In this document: piece after piece, positions 50,030 through 61,922 of the stretch | Layout of the letters: every line of letters starts with the position of its first letter | Numbering within the stretch: position 1 is the first letter of the stretch | Assembly (NCBI RefSeq): GCF_024679095.1 | Contig: NW_026111662.1 | Location: 351,990 to 415,989, forward strand | Direction: 5' to 3' | Length of the DNA: 64,000 nucleotides | From: Eriocheir sinensis | Taxonomy: Eukaryota > Arthropoda > Malacostraca > Decapoda > Varunidae | The notes under the pieces: generated by a model | The model's input: the letters and a program-made list of their open reading frames with translations, nothing else | Databases searched by the model: none | What the model was told of the DNA's origin: nothing | Translations under genes and position numbers: made by a program

Positions 50030-51990
50030 TCTTCATCATCTTTCCATTTTCTTTCACATCTTACCATCTTCTTTCCCATCATCATCCCATTTTCTTTCCC
50101 ATCATCTTCCCATTTTTTTTCACATCATCTTCCCATCTTCTTTCCCATCATCTTCTCATCTTCTTTTCCATCATCTTCCCATTTTCTTTTACATCTTCCC
50201 ATTTTCTTTCACATCTTCCCATTTTCTTTCACATCTTCCCATCTTCTTTCACATCATCTTCCCATTTTCTTTTACATCTTCCCATTTTCTTTCACATCTT
50301 CCCATCTTCTTTTCCATAATCTTCCCATTTTCTTTTACATCTTCCCAATTTCTTTTCCATCATCTACCCATTTTCTTCACCATCATCTTCCCATTTTCTT
50401 TCCCATCGTCTTCCCATGCTCATTCACAAAATCTTCCCATTTTCTTTCGCATCATCTTCCCATTTTCTTTCACATCATCTTCCCATTTTCTTTCACATCA
50501 TCTTCCCATTTTTTTCACATCACCTTCCCATTTTCCTTCACACCATCTCCCTATTTTCTTTCCCATCATCTTCCCATTTTCTTTCCCATCATCTTCCCAT
50601 TTTCCTTCACACCATCTCCCTATTTTCTTTCCCATCATCTTCCCATTTTCTTTCCCATCATCTTCCCATTTTCATTCACACCATCTTCCCATTTTCTTCC
50701 CCATCATCTTCCCATTTTCTTTCCCATCATCTTCCCATTTTCATTCACACCATCTTCCCATTTTCTTCCCCATCATCTTCCCATTTTTTTCCCATCATCT
50801 TCCCATTTTCATTCACACCATCTTCCCTTTTTCTTCCCCATCATCTTCCCATTTTCTTTCCCATCATCTTCCCATTTTCATTCACACCATCTTCCCATTT
50901 TCTTTCCCATCATCTTCCCATTTTCTTTCCCATCATCTTCCCATTTTCTTTCACACCATCTTCCCATTTTCTTCCCCATCATCTTCCCATTTTCTTTCCC
51001 ATCACCTTCTTATTTTCATTCACACCATCTCCCCATTTTCTTTCCCATCATCTTCCCATTTTCTTTCCCATCATCTTCCCATTTTCTTTCCCATCACCTT
51101 CTTATTTTCATTCACACCATCTTCCCATTTTCTTTCCCATCATCTTCCCATTTTCTTTCCATCATCTTCCCATTTCTTTCCATCATCTTCCCATCTTCTT
51201 TTCCATCATCTTCCCATTTTCATTCACACCATCTCCCCATTTTCTTTCCCATCATCTTCCCATTTTCTTTCCCATCATCTTCCCATTTTCTTTCACAACA
51301 TCTTCCCATTTTCTTTCCCATCATCTTCCCATTTTCTTTCACATCATCTTCCCATTTTCTTTCCCATCATCTTCCCATTTTCTTTCCCATCTTCTTATTT
51401 TCATTCACACCATCTCCCCATTTTCTTTCCCATCATCTTCCCATTTTCTTTCCCATCATCTTCCCATTTTCTTTCCCATCATCTTCCCATTTTCATTCAC
51501 ACCATCTCCCCATTTTCTTTCCCATCATCTTCCCATTTTCTTTCCCATCATCTTCCCATTTTCTTTCACACCATCTCCCCATTTTCCTTCACATCTTCCC
51601 ATTTTTTTCACATCTTCCCATTTTCTTTCCCATCATCTTCCCATTTTCTTTCACACCATCTTCCCATCTTCTTTTCCATCGTATTCCCATTTTCTTTCAC
51701 ATCTTCCCATTTTCTTTCACATCATCTTCCCATTTTCTTTCACATCTTTCCATTTTCTTTTCCATCATCTTCCCATTTTCTTTCACACCATCTTCCCATC
51801 TTCTTTCACACCATCTTCCCATTTTCTTTCAAATCATCCTCCCATTTTCTTTCACATCATCTTCCCATTTTCTTTCACATCATCCTCCCATTTTTTTTCA
51901 CACCATCTCCCCATTTTCTTTCACATCATCTTCCCATCTTCTTTCACATCATCCTCCCATTTTCTTTCACACCATCTTCCCATCTTCTAA
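50030..51990. repeat. 23 bp pyrimidine-rich satellite, about 85 units
   Basis: Unit CATCATCTTCCC followed by ATTTTCTTTCC (23 bp), with 20 bp (CATCTTCCC..) and TTCATTCACAC variants. About 1.96 kb. Because 23 is not a multiple of 3 and the unit has no stop, all three plus frames stay open for hundreds of codons (up to 771). These are artefacts, not genes. Confidence 0.9.
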
Positions 51991-52526
<536 letters not shown>

Positions 52527-52668
52527 ATTTCTTCACTATTCCTTCTCCTCTTTCCTCCCTTTTTTACTCTCCTCATTCTTTTTTTTCTCCAACCGTTTCT
52601 CTTTCTTCCTTTCCTTCTTCCTCCTACTTCTTCACCGCAAAGAGAGTCCTCGATTATACGTTGACTCA

Positions 52669-52788
<120 letters not shown>

Positions 52789-52949
52789 TTTTTTTATATA
52801 TCCTTATGTGTTCTGTTCTCGCGAATATTCCTTATCTATAAGTATAATCTGTTTTGTCTTTTATTATTTTCACCATTTTTCCTATCTCTATCTTTTTTTG
52901 CTTCCTCTTTCTGCTGATAAACTGTTCTATATTTCACTCTAATTTACCT

Positions 52950-55095
52950 TTTTTATTCTAATACTCCATCGTTTTTTCATTTCAGTTTTTGGTGTTTTTT
53001 GCGAGTTCCATTTTTTTCATTATTCTGTTAAGCTTTTCTACTTTTCACTCTAATTTCCTTTTTTCTATTTCTCTATCTGTTTTTCCCTTCAAATGCGCAG
53101 TTTTTTGTTGTTTTTATTCTTGATCAACGGATAATTATTTTCGTTTTTTCATTCTACTAAAGCCTCTTCTAGTTTTTACTAATTTATCTTTTTTTTCATA
53201 TCCCTCTATCTCTTTTCCCTTCTAGTCTCGTATTTTTTGATGTTTTGTTTATTTTGTTATTCGATCCACGGCTAATTACATCCATTTTTTTTCATTCAAC
53301 TAAAAAGCCTCTTCGTTTTTTTACTCATATATACCTTTTTTCTTCTATCCCTCTCTCACTTTTTTCATCAGATGCGTAGGTGTTGTTTTATTCCTAATTA
53401 TTTCCTTTTTTTCATCCTACTAAAAGCCTCTTCGATCTTTTATTCATATTTATCTTTTTTTTCTTCTAGCCCACTATCACTTTTTTTCCTTCAGATGCGC
53501 AGTTGTTATTTTGTTCCTATTTTGTTACTCGACCGACGGATAATTATTTCCATTGTTTTTCATTCTACTAAAAGCCTCTTCTATTTTTTAATACTTTATC
53601 TTTTTTTTTATATATCCCTCTATCTCTTTTTCTCTTCATATGCGTAATTTTTGTTGTTGTTTTGTTCCTATTTTGTTACTCGATCGAAAGGTTATCATTT
53701 CTATATTTTCATTTCACTAAAAGCCTCTTCGATTTTTTACTAACTTATCTTCTATCCCTCTATCTCTTTTTCCCTTCCAGATGCGCAGTTTTTTGTTGTT
53801 GTTTTGTTCCTATTTTGTTACTCGATCAACGGATATTTTTTCTTTTTTTTTCACTACTAAAAGCCTCTTCGATTTTTTACTCATATTTACCTTTTTTTCT
53901 TCAATCCCACTATCACTTTTTTCTCAGATGCACAGTTGTTTTATTCCTAAATATTTCCATTTTTTTCGCTCTACTAAAAGCCTCTTCGATTTTTTTACTC
54001 ATATTTACCTTGTTTTCTTCAATCCCACTATCACTTTTTTTCTTCAGATGCGCAGTTTTTTGTTGTCGTTTTGTTGCTATTTCGTTACCATCTCTGTGCG
54101 TAACGAATTCGTCCCTTTCTCTTTCTACTACGTAATAACCGGTTCTATCTTTCACTAATCTGACCTTTCTTCTCTATGTCATTCTTTTCCCTTTGGTCCC
54201 CACGTTTTAGTTTACTTTTAGTTTACCAATTGTGTTATTCTTTGTATAATTGATTTCACTGTTCACTACTTTTTCCTTTTATTTCTATATGGATATCTTA
54301 TATCTTCTGCGCAGTTTGTATTTTGCCGATTCTGTTGCTTTACGGATAATCGGTTTCACTTTTCACTAATATATCTTTCTACCTATCTTTCTTTTCACTA
54401 ACTGAATTTTTTTATATACATCTTTCTTTTCCTTTAGATGATCAGGTTTTATTTTGCCATTTGTGTCACTCTAAGTTATATCGGTTCTGTTTTTTCACTA
54501 CTTTAACCTTTCTTACATAGCTTCCCTCTGTATCTTCTGAGCAGGATGCATATTGCTTATTGTGTTACTCTACGGATTATCGGTTCCACGTTTCACTAAT
54601 CTAACCTTTTCATCATTTCTTTTCCTTTTGATGCGCAGGTTTTATTTTGACGATTCTGTTTACTCTACAGGCTCTACTTTTCAGAAACTTAACTTTTTCT
54701 ATCTCTTTTCTATCTCTTCTACCTCTACTTTTTTTTTACATCTAAATGCACAGGTTATATTTTGCCATTTATGTTACTTTGGATATTCGGTTAGACTTCT
54801 CACTAATCTTACCTTATTTTCTGTAACTTTCTTTTATATTATTTTCTTCTAATAATCGGTTCCATTTTCCACTAATCTAACCTTTTTCCTATATCTATCT
54901 TCTATATCTTCTGCGCAGGTTGTATTTTGCCGATTTTATTTACTCTACGAATAGTCGGTTCCAGTTTTCACTAATATAGCTTTCTACCTGTCTTTCTTTT
55001 CACTAAATTAATCTTTCTTTACATATCTTTCATTTCCATTAGGTGATCAGGTTTTATTTTGCCACATATGTTACTCTACGGACAATCAGTTCCCT
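52950..55095. repeat. Degenerate tandem repeat, period about 95-165 bp
   Basis: The anchor word (A/C)TG(C/A)(G/T)CAG, usually followed by a T-rich TTTTATTTTG(C/T)C or TTTTTTGTTG, recurs. Starts are near 53092, 53371, 53494, 53640, 53781, 53930, 54049, 54308, 54438, 54536, 54631, 54746, 54910 and 55043. Other shared words are TTACTCTACGGATAATCGG, TTTTCACTAATCTAACC, CTAAAAGCCTCTTC and a TCTCTTTTTCCCTTC tract just before the anchor. Strongly T-rich; no coding capacity is credible. Confidence 0.75.
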
Positions 55096-55100
55096 ATTTC

Positions 55101-55345
<245 letters not shown>

Positions 55346-55419
55346 CGACCACAACTACCATCGCCTCCCACCTCCTTACCACCACGATCCCCCCTACGAC
55401 AACCACCACTACCACCACT

Positions 55420-56322
55420 AGCATCTCTGCGACTCTGGAGATCATCACGGACGCACACAACAGCAGTGAGGAGAGTAAGGCTACGATGAGGATGACGGAA
55501 GAGAGTAATTCTATAATGGATGATGAGGATGATGCAGCCGTGACCAGCGCCCCACGTCACGAACCCCCGCCAGTCAACGCTTCAGTGAGTTACGTGGACG
55601 AGGAGACAGCGGCCACGACAGACATCCACCCACAGACAACACCAGAGGGACACAGCACCACCCCGACGGCTGTATCATCCTCCCAAAGGGCACCCACGCC
55701 CTCTCCACGCCAACCCACGCCTACAACGCCTCCCACGAACGCCCCCACGCCCACCATGCTGCCATACTGGATCATACACAGCCGCATGCCGCCCTTTGAC
55801 CACCATGCCACCGTGCACCCCCCAGCGTCCCCACGGAGCAGCGCAAAGCCTCGCCTGGGGGTGGCACTGCACGGTGAGACGGTCCGGGAGAAGGCGACGC
55901 TCAAGGCACACAAGCCAGGCAGAAAAATTCGTAATAAAGTCACAGAGAAGAAGCGCCACGCATCAGGACCCGCCGCGCGGCCCTCCAGCATCCTGGAGCA
56001 CACCAAGGACCTCTGGGTGTTCCGCGGCGCTGGCAACCACGGCCCGAGTCCCAGCCAGCCGCTGCCTCTCGGTCGTCTCAGCCGCGGCCACGTCAATGAC
56101 TGGGCGGTGGTGGGCGCGGGCGTGGTGGCCTCTTCAGTGGGCGTGGCCTTGCTGGTGTGTGGGTTTCTCCTTGCCCGAGGGCGTAGCAAAGCCGGGCCCA
56201 TGTGGGAGGCGTCCTCGTACTGGCGTGAGGGAGCGGACGAGGACATGGTGATGGCGATGGGCGGCAGCAGCGAGGAGGACGAGGGGACGCTCACGGAGTC
56301 CGAGGGACCGTGGGCGTGGTGA
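55420..56322 (+). CDS. Terminal exon of a single-pass membrane protein (unknown family)
   Basis: A GC-rich frame of about 300 codons in a region otherwise without coding potential. The acceptor is probably CCACCACTAG/CATC at 55419/55420, after the (CT)n. The in-frame ATG at 55486 is likely internal. From 55486: acidic start (MDDEDD), then a Thr/Pro/Ser-rich mucin-like stretch to about residue 90. A basic segment follows (EKATLKAHKPGRKIRNKVTE, about 130-160). A membrane helix lies at about 206-231 (WAVVGAGVVASSVGVALLVC). The short cytoplasmic tail has SYW and an acidic SSEEDEGTLTESEG. The stop at 56320-56322 may be premature. I do not recognise the family; a type I cell-surface or adhesion-like role is inference only. 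Confidence 0.65.
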   Translation, partial: SISATLEIITDAHNSSEESKATMRMTEESNSIMDDEDDAAVTSAPRHEPPPVNASVSYVDEETAATTDIHPQTTPEGHSTTPTAVSSSQRAPTPSPRQPTPTTPPTNAPTPTMLPYWIIHSRMPPFDHHATVHPPASPRSSAKPRLGVALHGETVREKATLKAHKPGRKIRNKVTEKKRHASGPAARPSSILEHTKDLWVFRGAGNHGPSPSQPLPLGRLSRGHVNDWAVVGAGVVASSVGVALLVCGFLLARGRSKAGPMWEASSYWREGADEDMVMAMGGSSEEDEGTLTESEGPWAW

Positions 56323-56462
56323 CGGAGACCCACCGCGGCCTCAACAACCGCCTCTACCTCCTGCTGCAGAGGGACACGGCCACCGGTATCACCCCAGACA
56401 CGCTGCCAGACCCCCGCTCACCCTCCCCGGCTGACCCCACCACGTCCCCCGCCTGGCACTGA
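56323..56462 (+). other. Probable continuation of the membrane-protein tail in the +2 frame
   Basis: Directly after the stop another frame (56307-56462) stays open for about 50 codons with non-repetitive text (TETHRGLNNRLYLLLQRDTA) and then stops. Adding one G to the GGG at 56304-56306 would join the two frames, so the apparent stop may come from a one-base indel. Confidence 0.5.
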
Positions 56463-56865
56463 CCCCCCGGCCCGCCCCTCGCCGCCCCGCCCCTCCCACG
56501 CCCTTAAGGAGAGGAAGGGAGTCAGTTTCCTGCCTCGGCTCCTCCCTCGCCGCTAACTGGCATTAAGGATTCCGCTCGCCTCGACACGGGACTGTACTTT
56601 GGGAGCCCGCCGCGCCGACCCTCACCTGGACTTATTTCTCTCTCCCCTCTCCTTCCCCTCTCCCTCTCTCTCCCTGTCCGCCGCGGGGTGCCACACGGAC
56701 GCAGCAACAAGGCAGCAGCATCACCGTGGGTGCGTGTGTGTGTGCGTGCGCCGGGACACCAGTGATTCATAGAAGTAATGCGTTTATGTTTATGTTAGTC
56801 AGATGTCTTGGTGCCATTAATCGTTTTGGGGTCTCGAGGCTCAAAGTGATGAAGACGAAGCAGCT
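56463..56865. other. Probable 3' UTR of the membrane-protein gene
   Basis: GC-rich sequence that becomes AT-richer after 56770. No separate gene. A confident poly(A) signal was not identified. Confidence 0.4.
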
Positions 56866-57290
56866 CGGGATGAAAGATAAAACCCAACCCTAAGCCTCCC
56901 ACGCCTCTCATACAGTAAAAGGGACTCCATAAGCTCATCCAAGACTCTAAACAAAGGCTTTGTACAGAGCCTTGCCCATGTGTTAGAGGGAAGAAAGAGC
57001 AGAAAGAAATATAGAAAGAAAGATAAAACCCAACCCTAAGCCTCCCACGCCTCTCATACAGTAAAAGGGACACTGTAAGCTCACGTAAGACTCCTGTAAA
57101 GGTAAAACAGTAAATATAAACCATTCCGAGAGCCTTGTTGATGTGTTAGCGGGAAGAAAGAGAAAAAAGAAAGAAAGAAAAACCCCAATCCTACTCCTCC
57201 AACGATCCCCATGACACTAAATGAGACTCCGTAAGCTCATCCAAGAATCTAGTAAGCATAAGCCTTGCCGAGAGCCTTGCCCATGTTAGT
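56866..57290. repeat. Tandem repeat, about 150 bp, three units
   Basis: AAAACCCAACCCTAAGCCTCC-type words begin units near 56879, 57026 and 57180. Each is followed by CGTAAGCTCA..AAGACTC and GAGAGCCTTG..ATGTGTTAG. Confidence 0.85.
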
Positions 57291-57484
57291 CTCTGCCCCG
57301 CCCTCTCTTCCTGGCGATGGTCCGTCTCTCCGAGGTGTTGCCGGGTCAAGGCCGCGTGGGAATAAGACAGTGCGTAGCCGTTAGCGGTGTTAATGAAGAG
57401 TGACGTGAGGGAACTAGGGTGTGGGTGTGTGGGTGTGTGCCTACGTAGCTAGCTGGTCCTGTTAGGCCTGGTCGCTGCTAGGGA

Positions 57485-57728
57485 TGTGATGGAGTGGGGT
57501 AAAGAGCAAAGAGTGAGAAATTATGAGAGAATGAGAAAGGAGGAGTAAAGGATAAGAAATAAGGAAAAATAAGAAAGAGTAAAGAGCAAAACAAAAATAG
57601 AATAAGTGTGATGGAGTGGGGAAAAGATTAAAGAGTGAGAAATTATGAGAGAATGAGAAAGGAGGAGTAAAGAATAAGAAATAAGGAAAAATAAGAAGAA
57701 GTAAAGAGTAAAACAAAACTAAGAAAAG
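57485..57728. repeat. Two-unit tandem repeat, about 120 bp
   Basis: GTGATGGAGTGGGG..AAAGAGTGAGAAATTATGAG..GGAGGAGTAAAG occurs twice in succession. Confidence 0.85.
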
Positions 57729-57774
57729 TGTAAGGAATTAGACCAAAAAGTATAGAGTGAACGAGGAGGATTAT

Positions 57775-58342
57775 GCCCCTGTGCCAATTTGTACGCAGTA
57801 AGGTATGTGTGTAAAACTAGGGTGAGGATTACTTGTGCCAATTTGTACGCGGTAAGGAAGGTATTATTAGGATGGTCAGTATTATGTGTGCCAATTTGTA
57901 CGCGATGAGAAGGGTATAGGATCAGTATTACGAGTGCCAATTTGTACGCTAAGAATGGTGCAGAAAGAGGGTCAGCATAACTTGTACCAATATGTACGCA
58001 GTATATGAACATAATGTATGTTTAACAAGGGTGAGGATAACGTGTGCCAATTTGTACGCGATAAGGAAGGTATAGGATCAGTATTACGTGTGCCAATTTG
58101 TACGCGGTAAGAAAAATGTTAAACGAGGATCAGTATTTTCTGTGCCAATTTGTACGCGATAAGGAAGGTATATGATTAGTATTGTGTGCCAATTTGTACG
58201 CGATAAGGAAGGTATAGGATCAGTATTGTGTGCCAATTTGTACGCGATAAGGAAGGTATATGATTATTATTGTGTGCCAATTTGTACGCGATAAGGAAGG
58301 TATAGGATCAGTATTGTGTGCGCCAATTTGTACGCGATAGAA
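57775..58342. repeat. Array of GTGCCAATTTGTACGCG units, about 12 copies
   Basis: The core GCCAATTTGTACGC starts near 57782, 57837, 57890, 57931, 57988 (variant), 58047, 58091, 58144, 58187, 58231, 58276 and 58321. Spacing is 43-60 bp, converging on 44 bp at the right end. The linker is GATAAGGAAGGTATAGGATC. The core is better conserved than the linkers. Confidence 0.9.
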
Positions 58343-58499
58343 AGAAATCGAAAACGAGGGCGATGTCTACCCCGAACGAAACTCTCTAGCAGAACACAAG
58401 GAGGCAATTTACCTGTCAATTTACCTGCAGCGCTAAGTGTCAGGTGAAGCCAACAGGTGTGAGATGCTCGATATGAGATAGCCGCCGCCAAGCAGTTCT

Positions 58500-59120
58500 A
58501 TGTACGGCAGGAGGAACAGAGGTGACACTCCTGAGGCTGCTGGGAAACTAAACCGACGAGACCTCTGCAAGCACGTGGGACAGAGCTAAGAGGAACGGTG
58601 AGACAAGTAGAAGGGAAGGAAGATAAGGGACGAAGAACAATGAAACAAATTAAGGCGAGGAATAGAGGTGGCACTCCTAAGACTGCTGGGAAACTAAACC
58701 GAAGAAATCTCCACAAGCACGTGAGACAGCTAAGAGGAACGGTGAAACAAGTGGAAGGGAGGTTTGTGTAAGAGGAAAGATAAAGGACGACGAACAATGA
58801 AACAAAATGAAACCTAAACCCGAGGCCTCAGGAGAGATAAGATACGAGGAACAGTGAAAGAAATGCAAGTGAGGTTTCTATAAGAGAAAGAAAACCTAAA
58901 ACCAAGGCCTCACGAAGCTACGAGGAACAGCATAACGAAGTGAGCTCTCTATAACAGGACTAAAAACCAAACACCAAGGGCTTACGAGGCTAGACAAACA
59001 GCATAACGGAATGAGCTCTCTACAGTAGGACTAAAAACAAGAAAACCAAGGCCTCACGGAGCTACGAGGAACAGTGAAGCTGAAAGAAGTGAAGTTTTTA
59101 CATACACGGAAAAGAAAAAC
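58500..59120. repeat. Degenerate tandem repeat, about 150 bp and shorter units
   Basis: Units share GGCACTCCTAAGACTGCTGGG, AAACTAAACCGA, CAAGCACGTG and TAAGAGGAACGGTGA. Later units are reduced to ACGAGGAACAGTGAA and CCAAGGCCTCACG. Confidence 0.75.
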
Positions 59121-59499
59121 TAATACCGAGTCCTCTGAAAGTAAAGAAAAACAAGAGAAGCGATATGTCTTATGTGAAACGAAGTGTGCTGTTTATACGA
59201 GAAAAGAATCGCTATGTCTTCCTAGTAAAATATAGATTCTAAAGACAAAGGAAGTAAAGAGAAACAAAAGAAACAATGCGTATCTCTTCCTAGTAAGAGA
59301 TAAACTATAAAGACCTTTGTACAGCCTAACCTATAGATAACTCTTTGTAGACAGAACAGGCAGTAACCAACCCGGATCTTTGTACTGTAAGATATCGTAT
59401 TATACAGTATAGTAGGAACCTTTGTACAGCAGGTGATAACAGTAGGTAGGCAGACCTTTATAAGCGGCAGAGAGGAAATCTTACAGAGAAATACATAAA

Positions 59500-60935
59500 A
59501 GTTTGAAGTCTTTGTATAGAGGATAATGATGATTTTTAATGGAACAAAATAGAAGAAGCATTTAAGAAGCATATAAGAAGCATTTGTAGGGGAGTCTTAG
59601 GACAACAAACAGAAGGAAAATAAAAAGATGACTGGAGTATATAAACGATAGAAGGCTTTGTATAGAGGATAATGATGATTTTTAATGGAACCAAAGATAG
59701 GATAAGCGTATAGCAAATATTTGTAATAGAATATTTGGACGAAAAACAAAAGGAATCTTTTTTTTTACAACAAAGGAGACTGCTCAAGGGCACAAAAAAA
59801 AAACAATAAAAAAAGCCCGCTACTCGCTGCTCCCAAAAAAGAATCAAAAGAGGTGGCCGAAAGAAAGGTCAATTTCGGTAGGAGAGGTGTCCCGATACCC
59901 TCCTTTTGAAAGAGTTCAAGTCGTAGGCAGGAGGAAATACAGATGAAGGAAGATTGTTCCAGAGTTTACCAGCGTGAGGGATGAAAGAGTGAAGATGCTG
60001 GTTTCGCTTGCATAAGGGGTTTGGACAGTATAGGGATGAGCATGAGTAGACAGTCGCGTGCAGCGGGGCCGCGGGAGGGGGGGAGGCATGCAGTTAACAA
60101 GTTCAGAAGAGCAGTCAGCGTGGAAATATCGATAGAAAATAGAAAGAGAGGCAACATCGCGGCGGAATTTAAGAGGTAGAAGACTATCAGTAGGAGGAGG
60201 AGAGCTGGTGAGACGAAGAGCCTTAGACTCCACTCTGTAATTATGTAAGTGTAATATATAAACGATGGAAGTCTTTGTATAGAGGACATGACGATTTTTA
60301 ATGGAACCAAATATAGGATAAGCGTTCAAGAAGCATTTGTAGGGGAATATTTAGACGAGAAACTAAAGGAAAAAAAAAAAAAAGGTGGAATATATAAACG
60401 ATGGAAGGCATTGTATAGAGAACATGAAGATTTTATATGGAACAATATATAGGATAGGAATTTAAGAAGCATTTGTAGGGGAATATTTAGACGAGAAACT
60501 AAAGGAAAAAAAAAAGAAAGCTGGAATATATAAACGATGGAAGTCTTTGTATAGAGAATATGAGGATTTTATATGGAACAAAATACAGAATAGAAATTTA
60601 AGAAGTATTTGTAGGGGAAATGATAGGACGAGAAATAGAAGAAAAATAAGAAGATAAGTGAAGTATATAAACGATGGAAGGCTTTGTACAGAGAATATGA
60701 AGATTTTTAATGGAACAAAATATAGGATAAGGATATAGGAAGCATTTGTCAGGGAATTTTGTGTCGATAAACAAAAGGAAAATAAAAAGATGACTGGAAT
60801 ATATAAACGATGGAAGTCTTTGTATAGAGAATATGAAGATTTTATATGGAACAGAATAAAGGATAGGAATTTAAGAAGTGTTTTTAGGGGAGTGATGGGA
60901 CGAACAGAAGGATAACATAAATGGATAAAACGAGA
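59500..60935. repeat. Tandem repeat, about 125 bp, interrupted by a LINE insertion
   Basis: Units carry ATATATAAACGATGGAAG, CTTTGTATAGAGAATATGA, TTTTATATGGAACAAAATA and AAGCATTTGTAGGGGA. There are about two units left of the LINE (59500-59757) and five or six right (60250-60935). A single unit also occurs at 63068-63110. Confidence 0.85.
59758..60238 (-). mobile_element. EN+RT LINE, copy 5 (3' end only)
   Basis: The family 3' UTR (GCTCAAGGGCAC, AGCCCGCTACTCGCTGCTCC) and last coding part (LPLKFRRDVASLSIFYRYFH, CMPPPLPRPRCTRLSTHAHP). The T-run 59758-59766 is its A-tail. Inserted inside one unit of the 125 bp tandem repeat. Confidence 0.85.
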
Positions 60936-60938
60936 ATG

Positions 60939-61308
60939 GAGTAGGCGGTGGCCGAACTGGTAGCGTACTGGGCCCACATTCACCGCGTGATGGACGACGC
61001 GGGTTCGAATCCCCACGCTACCACTCGGATTTTTCAGTCACCGCCGAGTGGCTTAAAACTACCCACATGCTGTCCTGAAGACCACCCATCAACCCGGACT
61101 CTAGAGGAAGCCGTCCAAGCGAATCAAGAACGAGTTCCGGGGGGCAGCATGAGCCAATGCAAGATGGCGCCACTATAAACACTCGCCTGCGCCAGAACGG
61201 GCTGGGCCGACCATCAGGCCCCACCTGGAAGAAGCCTTGGGCCGACCATCAGGCCCCACCAGGGAGATGCCTACCGGCGCAATAGGCAACGACGTAAAAA
61301 AAAAAAAA
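60939..61308 (+). mobile_element. Full-length tRNA-derived SINE (family 1)
   Basis: The tRNA-like head has an A box (TGGCCGAACTGG, 60946-60957) and a B box (GGGTTCGAATCCCC, 61000-61013). A body of about 270 bp includes two GGGCCGACCATCAGGCC repeats, and the element ends CAATAGGCAACGACGT with an A14 tail. Head length suggests a class II (Ser/Leu-like) tRNA source, which is inference. Truncated relatives lie at 10829-11137 and 21995-22128. Confidence 0.9.
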
Positions 61309-61309
61309 A

Positions 61310-61560
61310 ATACAAACTCAGACAGAATGAAAACTTAAAGAATGCGATAAGAAATAGATAATACGACATATTGAAGGAAAATAATATAGAAAGATAAAAT
61401 ATATAATAGAAAGAATCGATAAAAACAGGGGTAAATTTAGAGGTGATACATACACACACGAAAATAAAAGTATAACATAAGCTCAAACGGAATGAAAACT
61501 TGAAGAACACGATAAGAAATAGATAATACGGTATAGATAACTTATACCGACTAAAATAAG
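61310..61560. repeat. Two-unit tandem repeat, about 175 bp
   Basis: CAGAATGAAAACTTAAAGAA..CGATAAGAAATAGATAATACG recurs as GGAATGAAAACTTGAAGAA..CGATAAGAAATAGATAATACG. Confidence 0.8.
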
Positions 61561-61692
61561 TAGTAAAAGCTAGGATAGGTAAACGGGAGGCCTTTGAAGG
61601 GAGGAAAAATAAAGAAACTGACGAAATATTTTTATCATTGGAGAAAAGAAGGAAAAAGAGGGTGAGGAGGCGTCTCTAAAAAGAAAAAAAAC

Positions 61693-61921
61693 TAAGGGCC
61701 ATATTCTGAAACATTACGGGGCTCGCCCACCCTGCCACACCTGACAGGGGATTCATAGAGGTTGTTGTGGGTTCTTCCATGAGTAGTTTTAAGAGCCTAT
61801 TGATAGTTTGAAAAGGTTTATGCACCATGAAAGTGAAAAAGCACTCCTGAGAACCTAATCTCCTCTACGGACTTTGGAAATAGTTGCTGTGGGGCCGATA
61901 GCGTCTGGGAATACGAGCCTA
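61693..61921. mobile_element. MITE family M, copy 4 (best preserved ends)
   Basis: Imperfect terminal inverted repeats: AGGGCCATATTCTGAAAC on the left, and AGGCTCGTATTCCCAGAC as the complement of the right end. TA lies at both borders. The interior matches the inverted copies near 48-49 kb. Confidence 0.6.
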
Positions 61922-61922
61922 A

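Noticed and set aside
55590..56333. A 247-codon minus-strand frame opposite the membrane-protein exon
   Set aside because: Shadow of a GC-rich plus-strand exon; no recognisable domain, while the plus frame has an ordered mucin-like/membrane-helix/acidic-tail structure.
60939..61020. A functional tRNA gene
   Set aside because: A and B boxes are present, but the sequence continues into a shared SINE body with an A-tail, and related copies exist; it is a SINE head.
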